DNA of 25,699 nt from Nemertoderma westbladi (lineage: Eukaryota > Xenacoelomorpha > Nemertodermatida > Nemertodermatidae), in assembly GCA_032718475.1 (NCBI GenBank), contig JAUCBJ010005824.1, positions 1 through 25,699 of the forward strand, written 5' to 3'. The notes below the pieces were generated by a model, which worked only from the letters and a program-made list of their open reading frames with translations, was not told the origin of the DNA and did not search any database. Shown here one piece after another: positions 7,782 to 16,479 of this stretch. Within the stretch, counting starts at the first letter, position 1. Every line of letters begins with the position of its first letter. The position numbers were made by a program, and so were the translations under genes.

Positions 7782-9257
7782 ATGGCAAACCAGGGTGTGG
7801 TATTTGCCCCGAGAGCTGACTCGGCAAAAAAGCACCCCCCAACCCCCACTATGGATTACATTAGCAATGCGGAGGTCCGGCCACTAGAGGCCAGTGGAAT
7901 TACCGGACACAATCGGCCTCACAGGCGTCAGTTATCTCCTGACCGGCTGCCTGTCTCACCCCCTACTGGAGAGAGAGCAGCCAACAATTCTTTGAGTCCC
8001 TTTCCTGATGACCTTTCTGGCCCAAACCCTGGGTCACCAGGGAGGCCAGATTGTGATGGGGAGAGGGATTCTGGAGTTGGAGGCTACTCTCATGTTCCAC
8101 CCCGACCAACAAAGCCATTGGTGAATCTGAGGCAAGTCACTAGACTAGCCTCAGTAAACACCCTAACACTCGGGTCCCCAATGCGACAAGGTGAGCTGAC
8201 TGACTTGGCAGATAAGCTTTCTCTTAGCGCAGTGGGTGTTCAAGAGCACCGAATGCAGACTGGACAGACTGATGAGGTTCTGATTAAGGACATGGGGGGC
8301 GGTTGGCGACTCGCCCTTGCGTCAGCAGATGATAGTGGCAATGGTGGAATTGGTCTATTGATGAATCCAACTGCACATGCAGCATTGGATAAAATAGTCC
8401 AAATCTCTAACCGCATCATCCGTTGCCACTTCTCATGTTCTGGAAGACTGGCTAAGAAGTTTCCTAAGGTGGTTCTGATTGTGTGCTACTCTCCAACTAG
8501 TGTTGCCCCTGTAGAGGAGGTGGAAAATTTCTACCACAATCTACAAGCAGCTACTGATGGAGTGGATCAGCATGCATTCTTAACATTCCTGGGAGACTTT
8601 AATGCAAGTCTGCATCAATCACCTACATCGCCCTGGGTCTATAGCAATAGTGTTAACCGAAATTCCGTCCATCTTCAGGATTTTATCTCTGGAAATGGAT
8701 TGTTTTCGGCTGGAACCCAGTTCAAGAAGCGAACTGGAAAGCTATGGACTCATAGTGGACCCAGTGGTCACAAGTTCCAGATAGACCATATCCTGTTTCG
8801 TAGGAAATACAGAAGCTCTATACAAGACTGTAATGCATTTACACTTCGACCCTTCTCCAGTGATCACCGCCTTATTGTGGCCAAGGTAAAACTTAGTCTG
8901 CGTGCTAGCAGAACAACGAAATCTGCCTTGCCACGGCATGACTGGTCATCTCTGTTGCAACAGCCAAGTGTGAGATCCAGCTTCACACTACAGCTGGGCA
9001 ACAGGTATGAGGCTCTTGCCTCTGAGGCGGCAGATCACTGTGAGGGCTATACTGCCTTTACAGAAGCAGTTAAGTTAGCAGCTGCAGAAACAGTTCCTGT
9101 ATTCCCTCGAAACAGGAAAAGGGCCCCCTGGACTGACAACAAAATTCAGAAGTGCCAAAATGACCTCTATAAGGCGCAGAAAGAGTCCCGACTCAAACAG
9201 ACTACAGCGGCCAAGAATGCAGTTAAGGCTGCATCTAGGTCCCTGAACAGGCAGTGA
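7782..9257 (+). pseudogene. LINE-A ORF, endonuclease half, truncated by internal deletion
   Basis: ATG at 7782 (matching 22375 in the intact copy) opens a 491-aa frame ending in a stop created by the deletion junction after SRSLNRQ. Residues about 118-375 form an APE-type endonuclease: VNTLTLG, VGVQEHRM (metal-binding Glu), LTFLGDFNASL, QIDHILF and SSDHRLIVAKV are all present. The Pro-rich N-terminal 115 residues (SPFPDDLSGPNPGSPGRP) have no recognised domain. Roughly ten residue differences from the intact copy are visible over this length. The product could at most be a free endonuclease; no RT is encoded. Confidence 0.85.
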
Positions 9258-9838
9258 GCATGTGGTCCACTTCTGTTACCTGGGATCATGGATCCGGAAG
9301 TCAGGTCCACCTTCGAATACGTAAGGGAAAGGCATGGGCAGCCTTGAATAGGCTTTCCAGGATTTGGAAGCCACCGAGAATTAATTAAACTTAAGGTCCG
9401 ATTATTTAGAGCAGCAGTAGTTCCAGTACTCATCTATGGGAGTCCATGCTGGGCTCTAACTGCTGAGGACACCAAATCTCTGGATGACACATTCACAAGA
9501 ATGCTACGCCGGGTTCATTGTGTCAAGTACATTGCACAAATCTCCAACCAGATACTATATAACATTGGAGGTGTCTCATCGGTTCCCCCAAGCTTGACAC
9601 TAGAACAAAATCGCCTCCGCTTTGCAGGACATTGCTTTCGCCGTGAGGACCAGCAGTGCATAATCTTGTACTTTGGCAGCCTCATGGAGTGAATAAGCAT
9701 GGTGGACAGCCCATGACTTTCTTGAGACGCATCTTAAAGGACACTGGCCTTGAAGATGCGGATGATCTAGCAAATGTCATGGGTGATAGGGAGTTGTGGC
9801 GGCGCAATTTTGTCGACAAGCCGGTACAGCATTTATAA
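9258..9838 (+). pseudogene. LINE-A C-terminal remnant after the RT deletion
   Basis: Continues LINE-A from the DDFCYLGSWIRKSG region to the TAA at 9836-9838, but with small indels (near 9268, 9305, 9370-9390 and 9655) that break the frame into pieces. Recognisable blocks are MLRRVHCVKY, NRLRFAGHCFRRED and WQPHGVNKHGG. It is dead coding sequence, more decayed than copies 2 and 4. Confidence 0.85.
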
Positions 9839-9877
9839 AAATGCAGCTGCAATGCAGCATGCCGATCCTAGTAGTAC

Positions 9878-9943
9878 GAGTATTACGTTACGAGTTAGGC
9901 TGAGACCTTAAGAGTTCTCGTCCTAACTCGTAACGTAATACTC
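9878..9943. repeat. Perfect 22-bp inverted repeat with 22-nt loop
   Basis: GAGTATTACGTTACGAG plus TTAGG (9878-9899) is perfectly complementary to 9922-9943. The loop, 9900-9921, contains a partly palindromic CTTAAG core. The left arm begins within the LINE-A target duplication, so part of it is also found at 7433-7441. Confidence 0.9.
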
Positions 9944-10082
9944 AGAGCTCTGGAGTTCCCCCGTCTTCCACCTGCGGGAGAATTCTCTGATAGTGAACAT
10001 TTTCTCAAACTTTTTTATTATTGCATTCCTTCTAAGGGAACTATTACTGGTACCGGTTCCCCAATTCTATTCTATACAATTT
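9944..10082. other. Spacer with no supported feature
   Basis: Contains a GGTACCGGTTCC-type motif and AT-rich sequence. It might hold eroded upstream parts of the Penelope-like remnant but none could be read. Confidence 0.3.
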
Positions 10083-10085
10083 ACT

Positions 10086-10490
10086 TTAAAAAAACATCTA
10101 AACTGCGCCAGTCACTCCCGTCTCTCAAACACCCCGTGATCCCAAACAATCCTTGCGTGTAATGTCGTTTACTCTTTATCTTCTTTATCTGTCCCTCTTG
10201 TAAGGGGGAATATGTTGGACACACCATCCAACACTTGTTTGAACGCGTTAGACAGCACCAGGATGTGACTGCCAAGGATGGGAGCAAACAGGGTAAGACT
10301 GTGCACAACCACATCATGACTCACCGCGGCGAGCCCAATACACGTTGGCTGACTGACTGGCATGAATTGTTTAACATTTCACTGTAATTGCTAGACACCT
10401 ATTGCGGCCAGTCTTGCAAAAGCTTGAAATGTATTACATTCAAACACGCAAGCTGGTTATGGGGCGAAAACTACCGATCAGCTGGCTGCC
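10086..10490 (+). pseudogene. Penelope-like element remnant: GIY-YIG endonuclease domain
   Basis: The frame ending at TAA 10385-10387 encodes CPSCKGEYVGHTIQHL, then FERVRQHQD and KTVHNHIMTHRGE. The C-x-x-C-x-x-x-Y-V-G-x-T-x-x-x-L-x-x-R-x-x-x-H pattern is the GIY-YIG nuclease core as it appears at the C terminus of Penelope-like retroelements. One in-frame TAA (about 10160) precedes it. After the final stop the reading resumes in another frame (10396 on) with LQKLEMYYIQTRKL, consistent with the conserved E-x-Y-Y-I segment after the core, then a further stop near 10489. No RT domain is present upstream. Other GIY-YIG proteins (SLX1-like) are possible but fit the Cys pair less well. Confidence 0.65.
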
Positions 10491-10986
10491 ATCAGCTGAT
10501 CACTGATTGCATGCAACGTCTAGGTCTTGTTGCTTTTAGTTTTTTACATACTTTGGCACTGACATACCTACCCGTAAGGTTTTTACTTAACGTGCTTGAT
10601 TAAAAAATACTAAATAAAAAAATTAACTCATTATTATTGGTTTTTCAAGCTTCTACTTCAATTATTTACTTATATTACTACTACCAATACTATTCTGAAA
10701 CTTTAACACAACGATCTGTGATCTTTTACTATGAAAACTGAGATTTTTTTATGAAAAATATATCATGTTTAAGGATCTGTAATAGGCTAGCAGTTGGGTT
10801 GAAGTTCTTGATCCACGAGTTTGGAAAAGGTACCTGGTTGATTCTCCTCAAAAGTAGTCAATGGGGTGTCCGAGAATTCGACTCAAAATTTCGCCAGTAA
10901 TATCCAACATAATGTATTAAAGTTATACATCATTTTCTAGGTCATTTTTCAGAGAAGCTTTCACACAAAGAGTTATGTTAACATCT
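10491..10986. other. AT-rich sequence, no gene seen
   Basis: 10491-10600 may be the decayed tail of the Penelope-like element. Beyond that the sequence is A/T-rich with no motif I can support. Confidence 0.4.
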
Positions 10987-11058
10987 TGAATGGTTCTCGA
11001 GTAATGACTTTGAATGGTTCTTGAGAAATGACTTTGAATGGTTCTTGAGTAATGACTG
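10987..11058 (+). repeat. 24-bp tandem repeat, three units
   Basis: Units TGAATGGTTCT(C/T)GAG(T/A)AATGACT start at 10987, 11011 and 11035 with only a few mismatches. Confidence 0.85.
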
Positions 11059-11181
11059 TTCAAAGTTGGAAAAGTCGGGAATTTGGCGTGTCCGGAAGTC
11101 GACTTGTGACTTTCAACCACCAAAAACTACTTCTCATAATAAGATTATCTTTAAACCATTGGTAACGATATTAACGATATA

Positions 11182-12024
11182 TTGTTGGAAAGCCAAGATT
11201 TGGTGGCCTTTATATCGTTGGAAAGCCAAGATTTGGTGACCTTTATATCGTTGGAAAGCCAAGATTTGGCAGCCTTTATATCTTTGGAAAGCCAAGATTT
11301 GGCGGCCTTTTATATCGTCAGAAAGCCAAGATTTGGCAGCCTTTATATTGTTGGAAAGCCAAGATTTGGCAGCCTTTATATAATTGTAAAGCCAAGATTT
11401 GGCGGCCTTTATATCATTGGAAAGCCAAGATTTGGCGGACTTTATATCGTTGGAAAGCCAAGATTTGGCGGCCTTTATATCGTTTGAAAGCCAAGATTTG
11501 GCGGCCTTTATATCGTTGGAAAGCCAAGATTTGGCAGCCTTTATATAATTGTAAAGCCAAGATTTGGCGGCCTTTATATCATTGGAAAGCCAAGATTTGG
11601 CGGACTTTATATCGTTGGAAAGCCAAGATTTGGCGGCCTTTATATCGTTGGAAAGCCAAGATTTGGTGACCTTTATATCATTGGAAAGTCAAGATTCGGT
11701 AGCCTTTATATCATTGGAAAGCCAAGATTTGGCGGCCTTTATATCGTTGGAAAGCCAAGATTTGGTGACCTTTATATCATTGGAAAGTCACGATTCGGTA
11801 GCCTTTATATCATTGGAAAGCCAAGATTTGGTGGCCTTTATATCGTTTGAAAGCCAAGATTTGGCGGCCTTTATATCGTTGGAAAGCCAAGATTAGGTGG
11901 CCTTTATATCATTGGAAAGCCAAGATTTGGCGGCCTTTATATCATTGGAAAGCCAAGATTTGGCGGCCTTTATATTGTTGGAAAGCCAAGATTTGGCAGC
12001 CTTTATATCATTGGAAAGCCAAAG
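11182..12024 (+). repeat. 33-bp minisatellite, about 25 units
   Basis: The unit reads GGAAAGCCAAGATTTGGC followed by GGCCTTTATATCGTT. The period is exactly 33 bp throughout, so all frames stay open over hundreds of bases; these are translation artefacts (11-residue repeats such as LESQDLVAFIS). Each unit contains an inverted repeat, GCCAA-GAT-TTGGC. A higher-order block is repeated: the run of variants around 11344-11478 recurs around 11509-11643. Confidence 0.95.
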
Positions 12025-12040
12025 TAGTAGGGTCTTGGTT

Positions 12041-12300
12041 GGCTTTGCGACAGTTAGACCTCACTGACAACCATTGGGTGTCATATGACACCCTATTATC
12101 ACCCATAGGGTGTCATTGGCGCCAGATTGTCTGGGTGACACCTCCCAATTAGACTAATTAGACCCTAATTGATAGGTGGCATCAATTAATTAGTACAATT
12201 AAACCCTAATAGGTGTCTTACGACTCCTAATTAGGGTTTAATTGATTATCCTAATTAATCAGACAATGGGTCATCAGTGTTGTCCAACTGTCGCAAAGCC
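12041..12300. mobile_element. 260-bp foldback element (MITE-like) with nested palindromes
   Basis: The ends are inverted: GGCTTTGCGACAGTT at 12041 is matched in reverse complement at 12286-12300, and similarity continues with mismatches for about 36 bp. Inside lie the perfect palindrome GGGTGTCATATGACACCC (12076-12093) and another inverted pair, AATTAAACCCTAAT with ATTAGGGTTTAATT (about 12200-12245). No ORF. A clear target duplication was not found, so the superfamily is not assigned. Confidence 0.75.
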
Positions 12301-12490
12301 GGTGCAAGAGGGTGTCATAAGTGACACCGCAGCGCTTTTATTTATTAATACTTATTTATTTGTATTTAATTTTAATTAATTATTTGTATTTATTTAATTA
12401 TACTTTATTTTAGATTTACCAATAATTAGTTTTATATATTGGTTTCTATATGACCTCATTGACTTTCATCTCGTTATACTTAGACATAGG
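12301..12490. other. AT-rich spacer
   Basis: Contains one more palindromic GGTGTCATAAGTGACACC (about 12310-12327), probably related to the foldback element, then TTTATTTGTATTTAATT-type sequence. Confidence 0.4.
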
Positions 12491-12527
12491 GTATACAGTA
12501 GTGTTGAGAACTGAATCAATTTTGACT

Positions 12528-12725
12528 AATTTCAGTTACAGTTACAGTTTCAGTATTCAAAGTTTTGCATTTCAGTTACAGTTACAGTTTCAGTATTCAA
12601 AGTTTTGCATTTCAGTTACAGTTACAGTTTCAGTATTACAAAGTGTAACATTTCAGTTACAGTTACAGTTTCAGTATTACAAAATTGAGCATTTCAGTTT
12701 CAGTTACAGTTTCAGTTATAGACTC
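12528..12725 (+). repeat. Left subterminal CAGTTACAG repeats of the hAT-like element
   Basis: Four units of about 45 bp, each TTTCAGTTACAGTTACAG then TTTCAGTATT and a variable AAAG/TTGC spacer. The open frame through them is repeat translation only. Confidence 0.9.
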
Positions 12726-13659
12726 AATATATATGATCTCATGTAGTAAGCAGTCATCTGAAACTAAAAATGAGGCACTTTAATATATTACTGTTATATA
12801 CGCTAATAATAATGTTCATTACGAAACGTCCTCTTTCTAGAGCTAATAGGTAGTTGTTGTAGGAAAGTTGGACCCACGCTATGGTAATATTTTGTAACTA
12901 ATATACTGATAGTATGTAATGAAAGTGGCACGTCACAAGATCACACTAAAGGCACCCACATTTTACTGTACATCTTGTTTCAGTGCTTGTACACTTATTG
13001 TTATCATTTATTGTTTTGGTTATAAAGCCATGGTTCTGAATCCTGCTCATTTTCCGTAATTCGTAATTTGTTTTAGTAATCATATATTTATTGTTTTGGT
13101 TAGACCCACCTCGATAAGCTGCTCCTTTCACTTTTAAGTTTAATCTTGTAATTTATAATGGTAAACTTGATCAAAATTTAATTTCCAGTGTGCCTCTAGT
13201 GTGATTGTGATATTAATAGTACCGGTAAAAACATTAATAATTAATAATGTAAAATATATATCCGTTAATATCCCTCTACCAATAGGCCTAACTTTTCTTT
13301 GTTTATCTAAAACATTTACATTTAATATGAAGCAAAAGTGGTGATAAGGTCTGATAATAGTCTAATAGTTGAGTCCGATGAACATAGACTATATGCTACT
13401 GTAGATCTTCGTTCACTACTTGACTCGCCAAATAAATCACATTTGAGCTAAGTGGGCAATGGGTCTTTGATTTTATATTGTGTAATATTATGGTTTTGTT
13501 CAGAAGTGGAAAAAACGAGATTGTTTTTTTTATAACAATGTTTTAAAAATGATACCTATGGTAACCACAGTTATTCATTTATTAAACTATACTCTATACT
13601 TTATTACAATGCTGTTTTAAATGCTCATTCATGTTAATTGTGTGATTGAGAACTGAATT

Positions 13660-13840
13660 GGATTTTGTTAATTTCAGTTTCAGTTACAGTATTCAAAATA
13701 GGTAATTACAGTTTCAGTTACAGTTACAGTATTCAAAATTCGCAATTACAGTTACAGTTATAGTTACAGTATCAAAAAAATCATCAAAACCATTCAGTTA
13801 TAGTTGCAGTTACAGTATAATTACAGTTACAGTTCTCAAC
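13660..13840 (+). repeat. Right subterminal CAGTTACAG repeats of the hAT-like element
   Basis: Degenerate (CAGTTA/CAGTTT)n with TATTCAAAAT spacers. Just before it, about 13645-13680, a stretch TTGAGAACTGAATTGGA resembles the left terminus in direct orientation, suggesting an internal duplication of the end. Confidence 0.85.
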
Positions 13841-14007
13841 ACTAGTATACAGCTCCCTTACTGGTAACTAATTACTGTTATCTATATCCAGACAGCTTTA
13901 TCGTTGCCCTTTGACCCCCAATTAATACAGCTTATTAATAATAGTTGTATCCAAGCGCCTTGCCCCCCTCTCGTGACACTTCTGATTACTAATTACTCTT
14001 ACCTATA

Positions 14008-14440
14008 TCCAGCCGTCTGCAGTTCCATAGTCTGCCGCTAGAGGGCGTATGATCTGAAAATTAATCTTCTCTAACTTTGTTATTTTCATTCCGAATAGGT
14101 TTAAACTCGGTAGGCATCTACTATGGCATAGGCCATATATTTTGCGGAGTCATAGAGTAGTCTGGAGTTCCCCTGTCTGCCGCTAGAGGGTGTATTATTT
14201 GAAAATTAACATCTTCTCTAGCTTTGTTATTTACAGTTCGCAAAACTATGAAGTTATATTGCTTAAGAGTTCTGAGGGGCGAGCCACGAGTCAAGATGTT
14301 TGAGACTTATTTAGATATATTATTACCTAATTTTGACCCCTCCAGTCGGTATCTATTACAATATGGGCTATATCTTTTGCAGAGTCACAGAGTATTCTGA
14401 AGTTCCCAGTCTGCCTCTAGAGGGCGAAATGTCTCAAAGT
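14008..14440 (+). repeat. Diverged repeats carrying CCGCTAGAGGGCG-like cores
   Basis: Three related modules carry GCCGCTAGAGGGCG (14034-14047), GCCGCTAGAGGGTG (14179-14192) and GCCTCTAGAGGGCG (14413-14426). Conserved flanks include AGTTCC upstream and GAAAATTAA...CTTCTCTA downstream. The second and third modules also share about 70 bp upstream (TCGGTA...TATTTTGC(G/A)GAGTCA). The core is close to the bilaterian CTCF core consensus (CCASYAGRKGGCRS), differing at one or two positions. Binding is not shown. Confidence 0.65.
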
Positions 14441-14469
14441 GAAAACCATATGGTAGCCATGAATTGGTC

Positions 14470-14612
14470 ACTAGGCAATAATACTGCATTTTGCAACGTT
14501 AGGCCTATTGCTGACCGAACGAAAACTGCCCTGGTTCATGCATGGATTGAACCCATGACATACGGGAGATGTGAATTCAACGCAACCACTACACCAAGGT
14601 GGAACAGTAACC
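14470..14612 (-). mobile_element. tRNA-derived SINE segment
   Basis: On the minus strand, TGGTGTAGTGG (14586-14596) matches an RNA polymerase III A box and GGTTCAATCC (14544-14553) a B box, about 40-50 nt apart as in tRNA genes. The intervening stretch does not fold as a clean tRNA (no convincing anticodon stem), so this is a tRNA-related SINE head and not a tRNA gene. The short open frames over it are not genes. Confidence 0.6.
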
Positions 14613-14669
14613 TTCGAATTTGTTAATTTACGTTCGGATTTGTAAGACTCATATTTAAGACCTGACACA

Positions 14670-14698
14670 GACTATGCCTCACTGAGGCATAGACTATG
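14670..14698 (-). repeat. 22-bp double-palindrome repeat, left (inverted) copy
   Basis: About 1.3 units of the repeat that also forms arrays at 16710-16748 and 19495-19627. Here the odd central bases read CCTCACTGAGG and CATAGACTATG, the reverse complement of the right-hand arrays. Confidence 0.85.
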
Positions 14699-14819
14699 AT
14701 CACTTCAATATACGAGCACAAAAGAGTTTACAAGCACAGGTTCAAATCCAACTAAAGCTCTATATATTTTTCATTGAAGTGGAATACTTTAGAGGCTGGG
14801 GGGAATCTGGTTTGCGAGG

Positions 14820-15150
14820 GATATTTGATTGGTGAGTATAACTATCCTTGAGAGTTAGTGTGACGTTATCTCACCATGGATGGGCGGGCGCTTTACCACT
14901 GTACTCGCATCTACTCTCTCATTGGCTGTCTAACTTTCCTCCCTCGAGTCCTGATTGGCTGCCTAACTCACCCTCGCACTCTGATTGGATAATCCATTCT
15001 AGCCTCCTTCTATAATAGTTCAGCGTATTCCCGGTCATTCTCTAACTTTTATATTAAAAAGTTTTATTTATTTTCATAAAAGTTTTATTTATTTAAAATT
15101 TTGTAAAATCATTTAGCTAAAATTCAATATTATCAATTGGCATTGCTATA
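14820..15150 (+). promoter_or_regulatory. Promoter-like region: GC box, four inverted CCAAT boxes, TATA-like
   Basis: ATTGG (inverted CCAAT) occurs at 14828, 14921, 14954 and 14984, the last three about 30 bp apart in repeated CTGATTGGCTGCCTAACT-like context. GGGCGGG lies at 14882-14888 and TATAATA at 15011-15017, about 135 bp before the ATG at 15153. The layout suits an RNA polymerase II promoter driving the broken ORF downstream. Activity is inferred. Confidence 0.5.
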
Positions 15151-15152
15151 TA

Positions 15153-16186
15153 ATGCATAGACATGAAAGTTGTTTGGTTTGTAATAAAGAAATGAGAAAA
15201 GACAATTTATCTTGTCATATGGAAACACGTAGAAAGGAAAAACTAATGGCTCCGTTACCAAAAAAATTTAAAAAATCCAAAGATATTTTTAGTGAAGATG
15301 AAAAGAAAAAGAGAGATGAGCGTGATATATTAAATATAAAACAGACAATGGAAAATAAATTTTATAAAGTTATGAATATTTTGAAAGGGATACAAAAACA
15401 GTTACCCCTAGAAAATGAGGAAAATTTGAGTGAGAAAGATGGAGAAGAAGAGGATGATGAGATGGAGAATGAAAATAGTGAGGGTCAGGATGAAGTTGAA
15501 GAGAGTGAAGTTGAGAACAAAGAAAGTGAATATCAGGAAGATAGCGGATAGTGAAGATAGCGAAGGTCAGGAAGAGAATGAAGAAAGTGAAGAACAGGAA
15601 GAGGATGAAGAAAGTGAAGAACAGGAAGAGGATGAAGAAAGTGAAGGCGGGGAAGAGGATGAAGAAAGTGAAGGTCAGAAAGAGGGTGAAGAAAGTGAAG
15701 ATCAGGAAAGTGGAGAAGAGGATGAAAATGATGATAATGAGGAAATAAAGAGCAATTACATGGAAATAAGAATAAATTGCGGAAAATTAATAAACATTTG
15801 AATTTGATTATGAAGAAAATAAAGAGGCGACATTGACCCAAGTTCTAGGAAGTAAAATTAAATTACAGAAATTTATTAAACATTTAGAAGAGAATGATGA
15901 AAATAAAGAAGAGATATTGAGACAAATATTAGGAAACAAAAATCAAATGCAGAAATTTATTAAACAAATGGAAGAAAATGAGGAAAATAGAGAAGAGATA
16001 TTAAGACAGGTTCTGGGAAATAAAAGTAAATAACTGAAAATTAATGAACAATTGAATAAAATTAAGAAACAGTTGGGTAATGAAGAAGATGAAAGTAAAG
16101 TAAATCAACCAGCTTTTACTAATTTTCGAAGACCTATGATAAAAAACTCTCGTTCAGTATATGCCCGCGCAGGACGATGCTATTGA
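15153..16186 (+). pseudogene. Decayed gene: zinc-finger-like N terminus, acidic repeats, 28-residue helical repeats
   Basis: The protein is not recognised. Read in order: residues about 8-22 hold CLVCNKEMRKDNLSCH (a C-x2-C...H finger-like motif with the final ligand uncertain), then a Lys-rich stretch, a segment with PLENEEN and an acidic tract that stops at 15549-15551. The acidic repeats (EESEEQEED, 9 residues each) continue in another frame to about 15750. Then comes a third frame with GNKNKLRKINKHLN, and a fourth shift at about 15805. From there two full 28-residue repeats (LGNKNQMQKFIKQMEENEEN type; four heptads, so probably coiled coil) lead to an in-frame TAA at 16031. The frame is otherwise open to 16184-16186 and ends RSVYARAGRCY. 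At least three frameshifts and one nonsense codon make it a pseudogene or a set of sequencing indels. It has a promoter-like region upstream and palindromic repeats on both sides. Confidence 0.6.
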
Positions 16187-16214
16187 CATTTGTTTGTTTG
16201 AGTTCCTTTCATAA

Positions 16215-16330
16215 TAGTATTAGGGCTATTTATCCAAAACAATTATATTAGTATTAGGACTATTTATCCATAACAATTATATTAGTATTAGGACTATTTA
16301 TCCATAATAATTATATTAGTATTATAAATG
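16215..16330 (+). repeat. 34-bp tandem repeat, about three and a half units
   Basis: TAGTATTAGGACTATTTATC units begin at 16215, 16249 and 16283 (34-bp period) with a degenerate continuation to about 16370. It lies directly downstream of the decayed gene. Confidence 0.85.
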
Positions 16331-16479
16331 TATTTACCCCACAATATTTATTACTATTAGGTCTATTTATTCAAGAAATTATATGTTTTTATAATATGCT
16401 TTGGAAAATTGGTCGACTAAGTCATAACTTTTAAAACTTTAAATAAGGGTTGAGTTATTTTATAAAGTTAAGAAGAGTG

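Larger units (their letters stand above)
7432..9886 (+). mobile_element. LINE-A copy 3: near-full-length, RT-deleted, 10-bp TSD
   Basis: The element body is 7442-9876, bracketed by direct repeats CGAGTATTAC at 7432-7441 and 9877-9886. It has the longest 5' end seen in the window (about 340 bp before the ORF), an endonuclease-coding half, then a direct junction at about 9254 from codons equivalent to 23848 of the intact copy to sequence equivalent to 25083. This removes about 1.2 kb including all RT catalytic motifs. The tail is CCTAGTAGTA. The right duplication falls inside a hairpin (9878-9943), so the insertion cut a pre-existing palindrome. Confidence 0.9.
12499..13843. mobile_element. hAT-like non-autonomous DNA transposon, 1345 bp
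   Basis: A 15-bp perfect terminal inverted repeat, TAGTGTTGAGAACTG, lies at both ends (12499-12513 and the complement at 13829-13843). Identical 8-bp flanks GTATACAG are at 12491-12498 and 13844-13851. An 8-bp duplication and a YAGTGTT-type terminus are hallmarks of the hAT superfamily. Both subterminal regions are dense in CAGTTACAG repeats, as expected for transposase-binding sites. The interior has no transposase ORF and contains two diverged units of the 68-bp repeat seen at 1624-1951, so it depends on a transposase supplied elsewhere. Confidence 0.9.

Noticed and set aside
10388-10603. 71-codon + strand frame after the GIY-YIG stop
   Set aside because: The Penelope-like continuation reads in a different frame; this one has no recognisable motif.
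11182-12024. CRISPR-like regular repeat spacing
   Set aside because: There are no unique spacers; units are directly tandem, and the context is an animal genome.
11182-12152. Several open frames of 60-110 codons
   Set aside because: They come from a repeat whose 33-bp period is a multiple of 3, so no frame meets stops. Not evidence of coding.
12450-12746. Phe/Ser/Gln/Tyr-rich open frame
   Set aside because: Translation of the subterminal CAGTTACAG repeats of the hAT-like element.
14333-14626. 97-codon + strand frame
   Set aside because: It overlaps the CTCF-like repeat and the SINE head; no protein-like conservation pattern.
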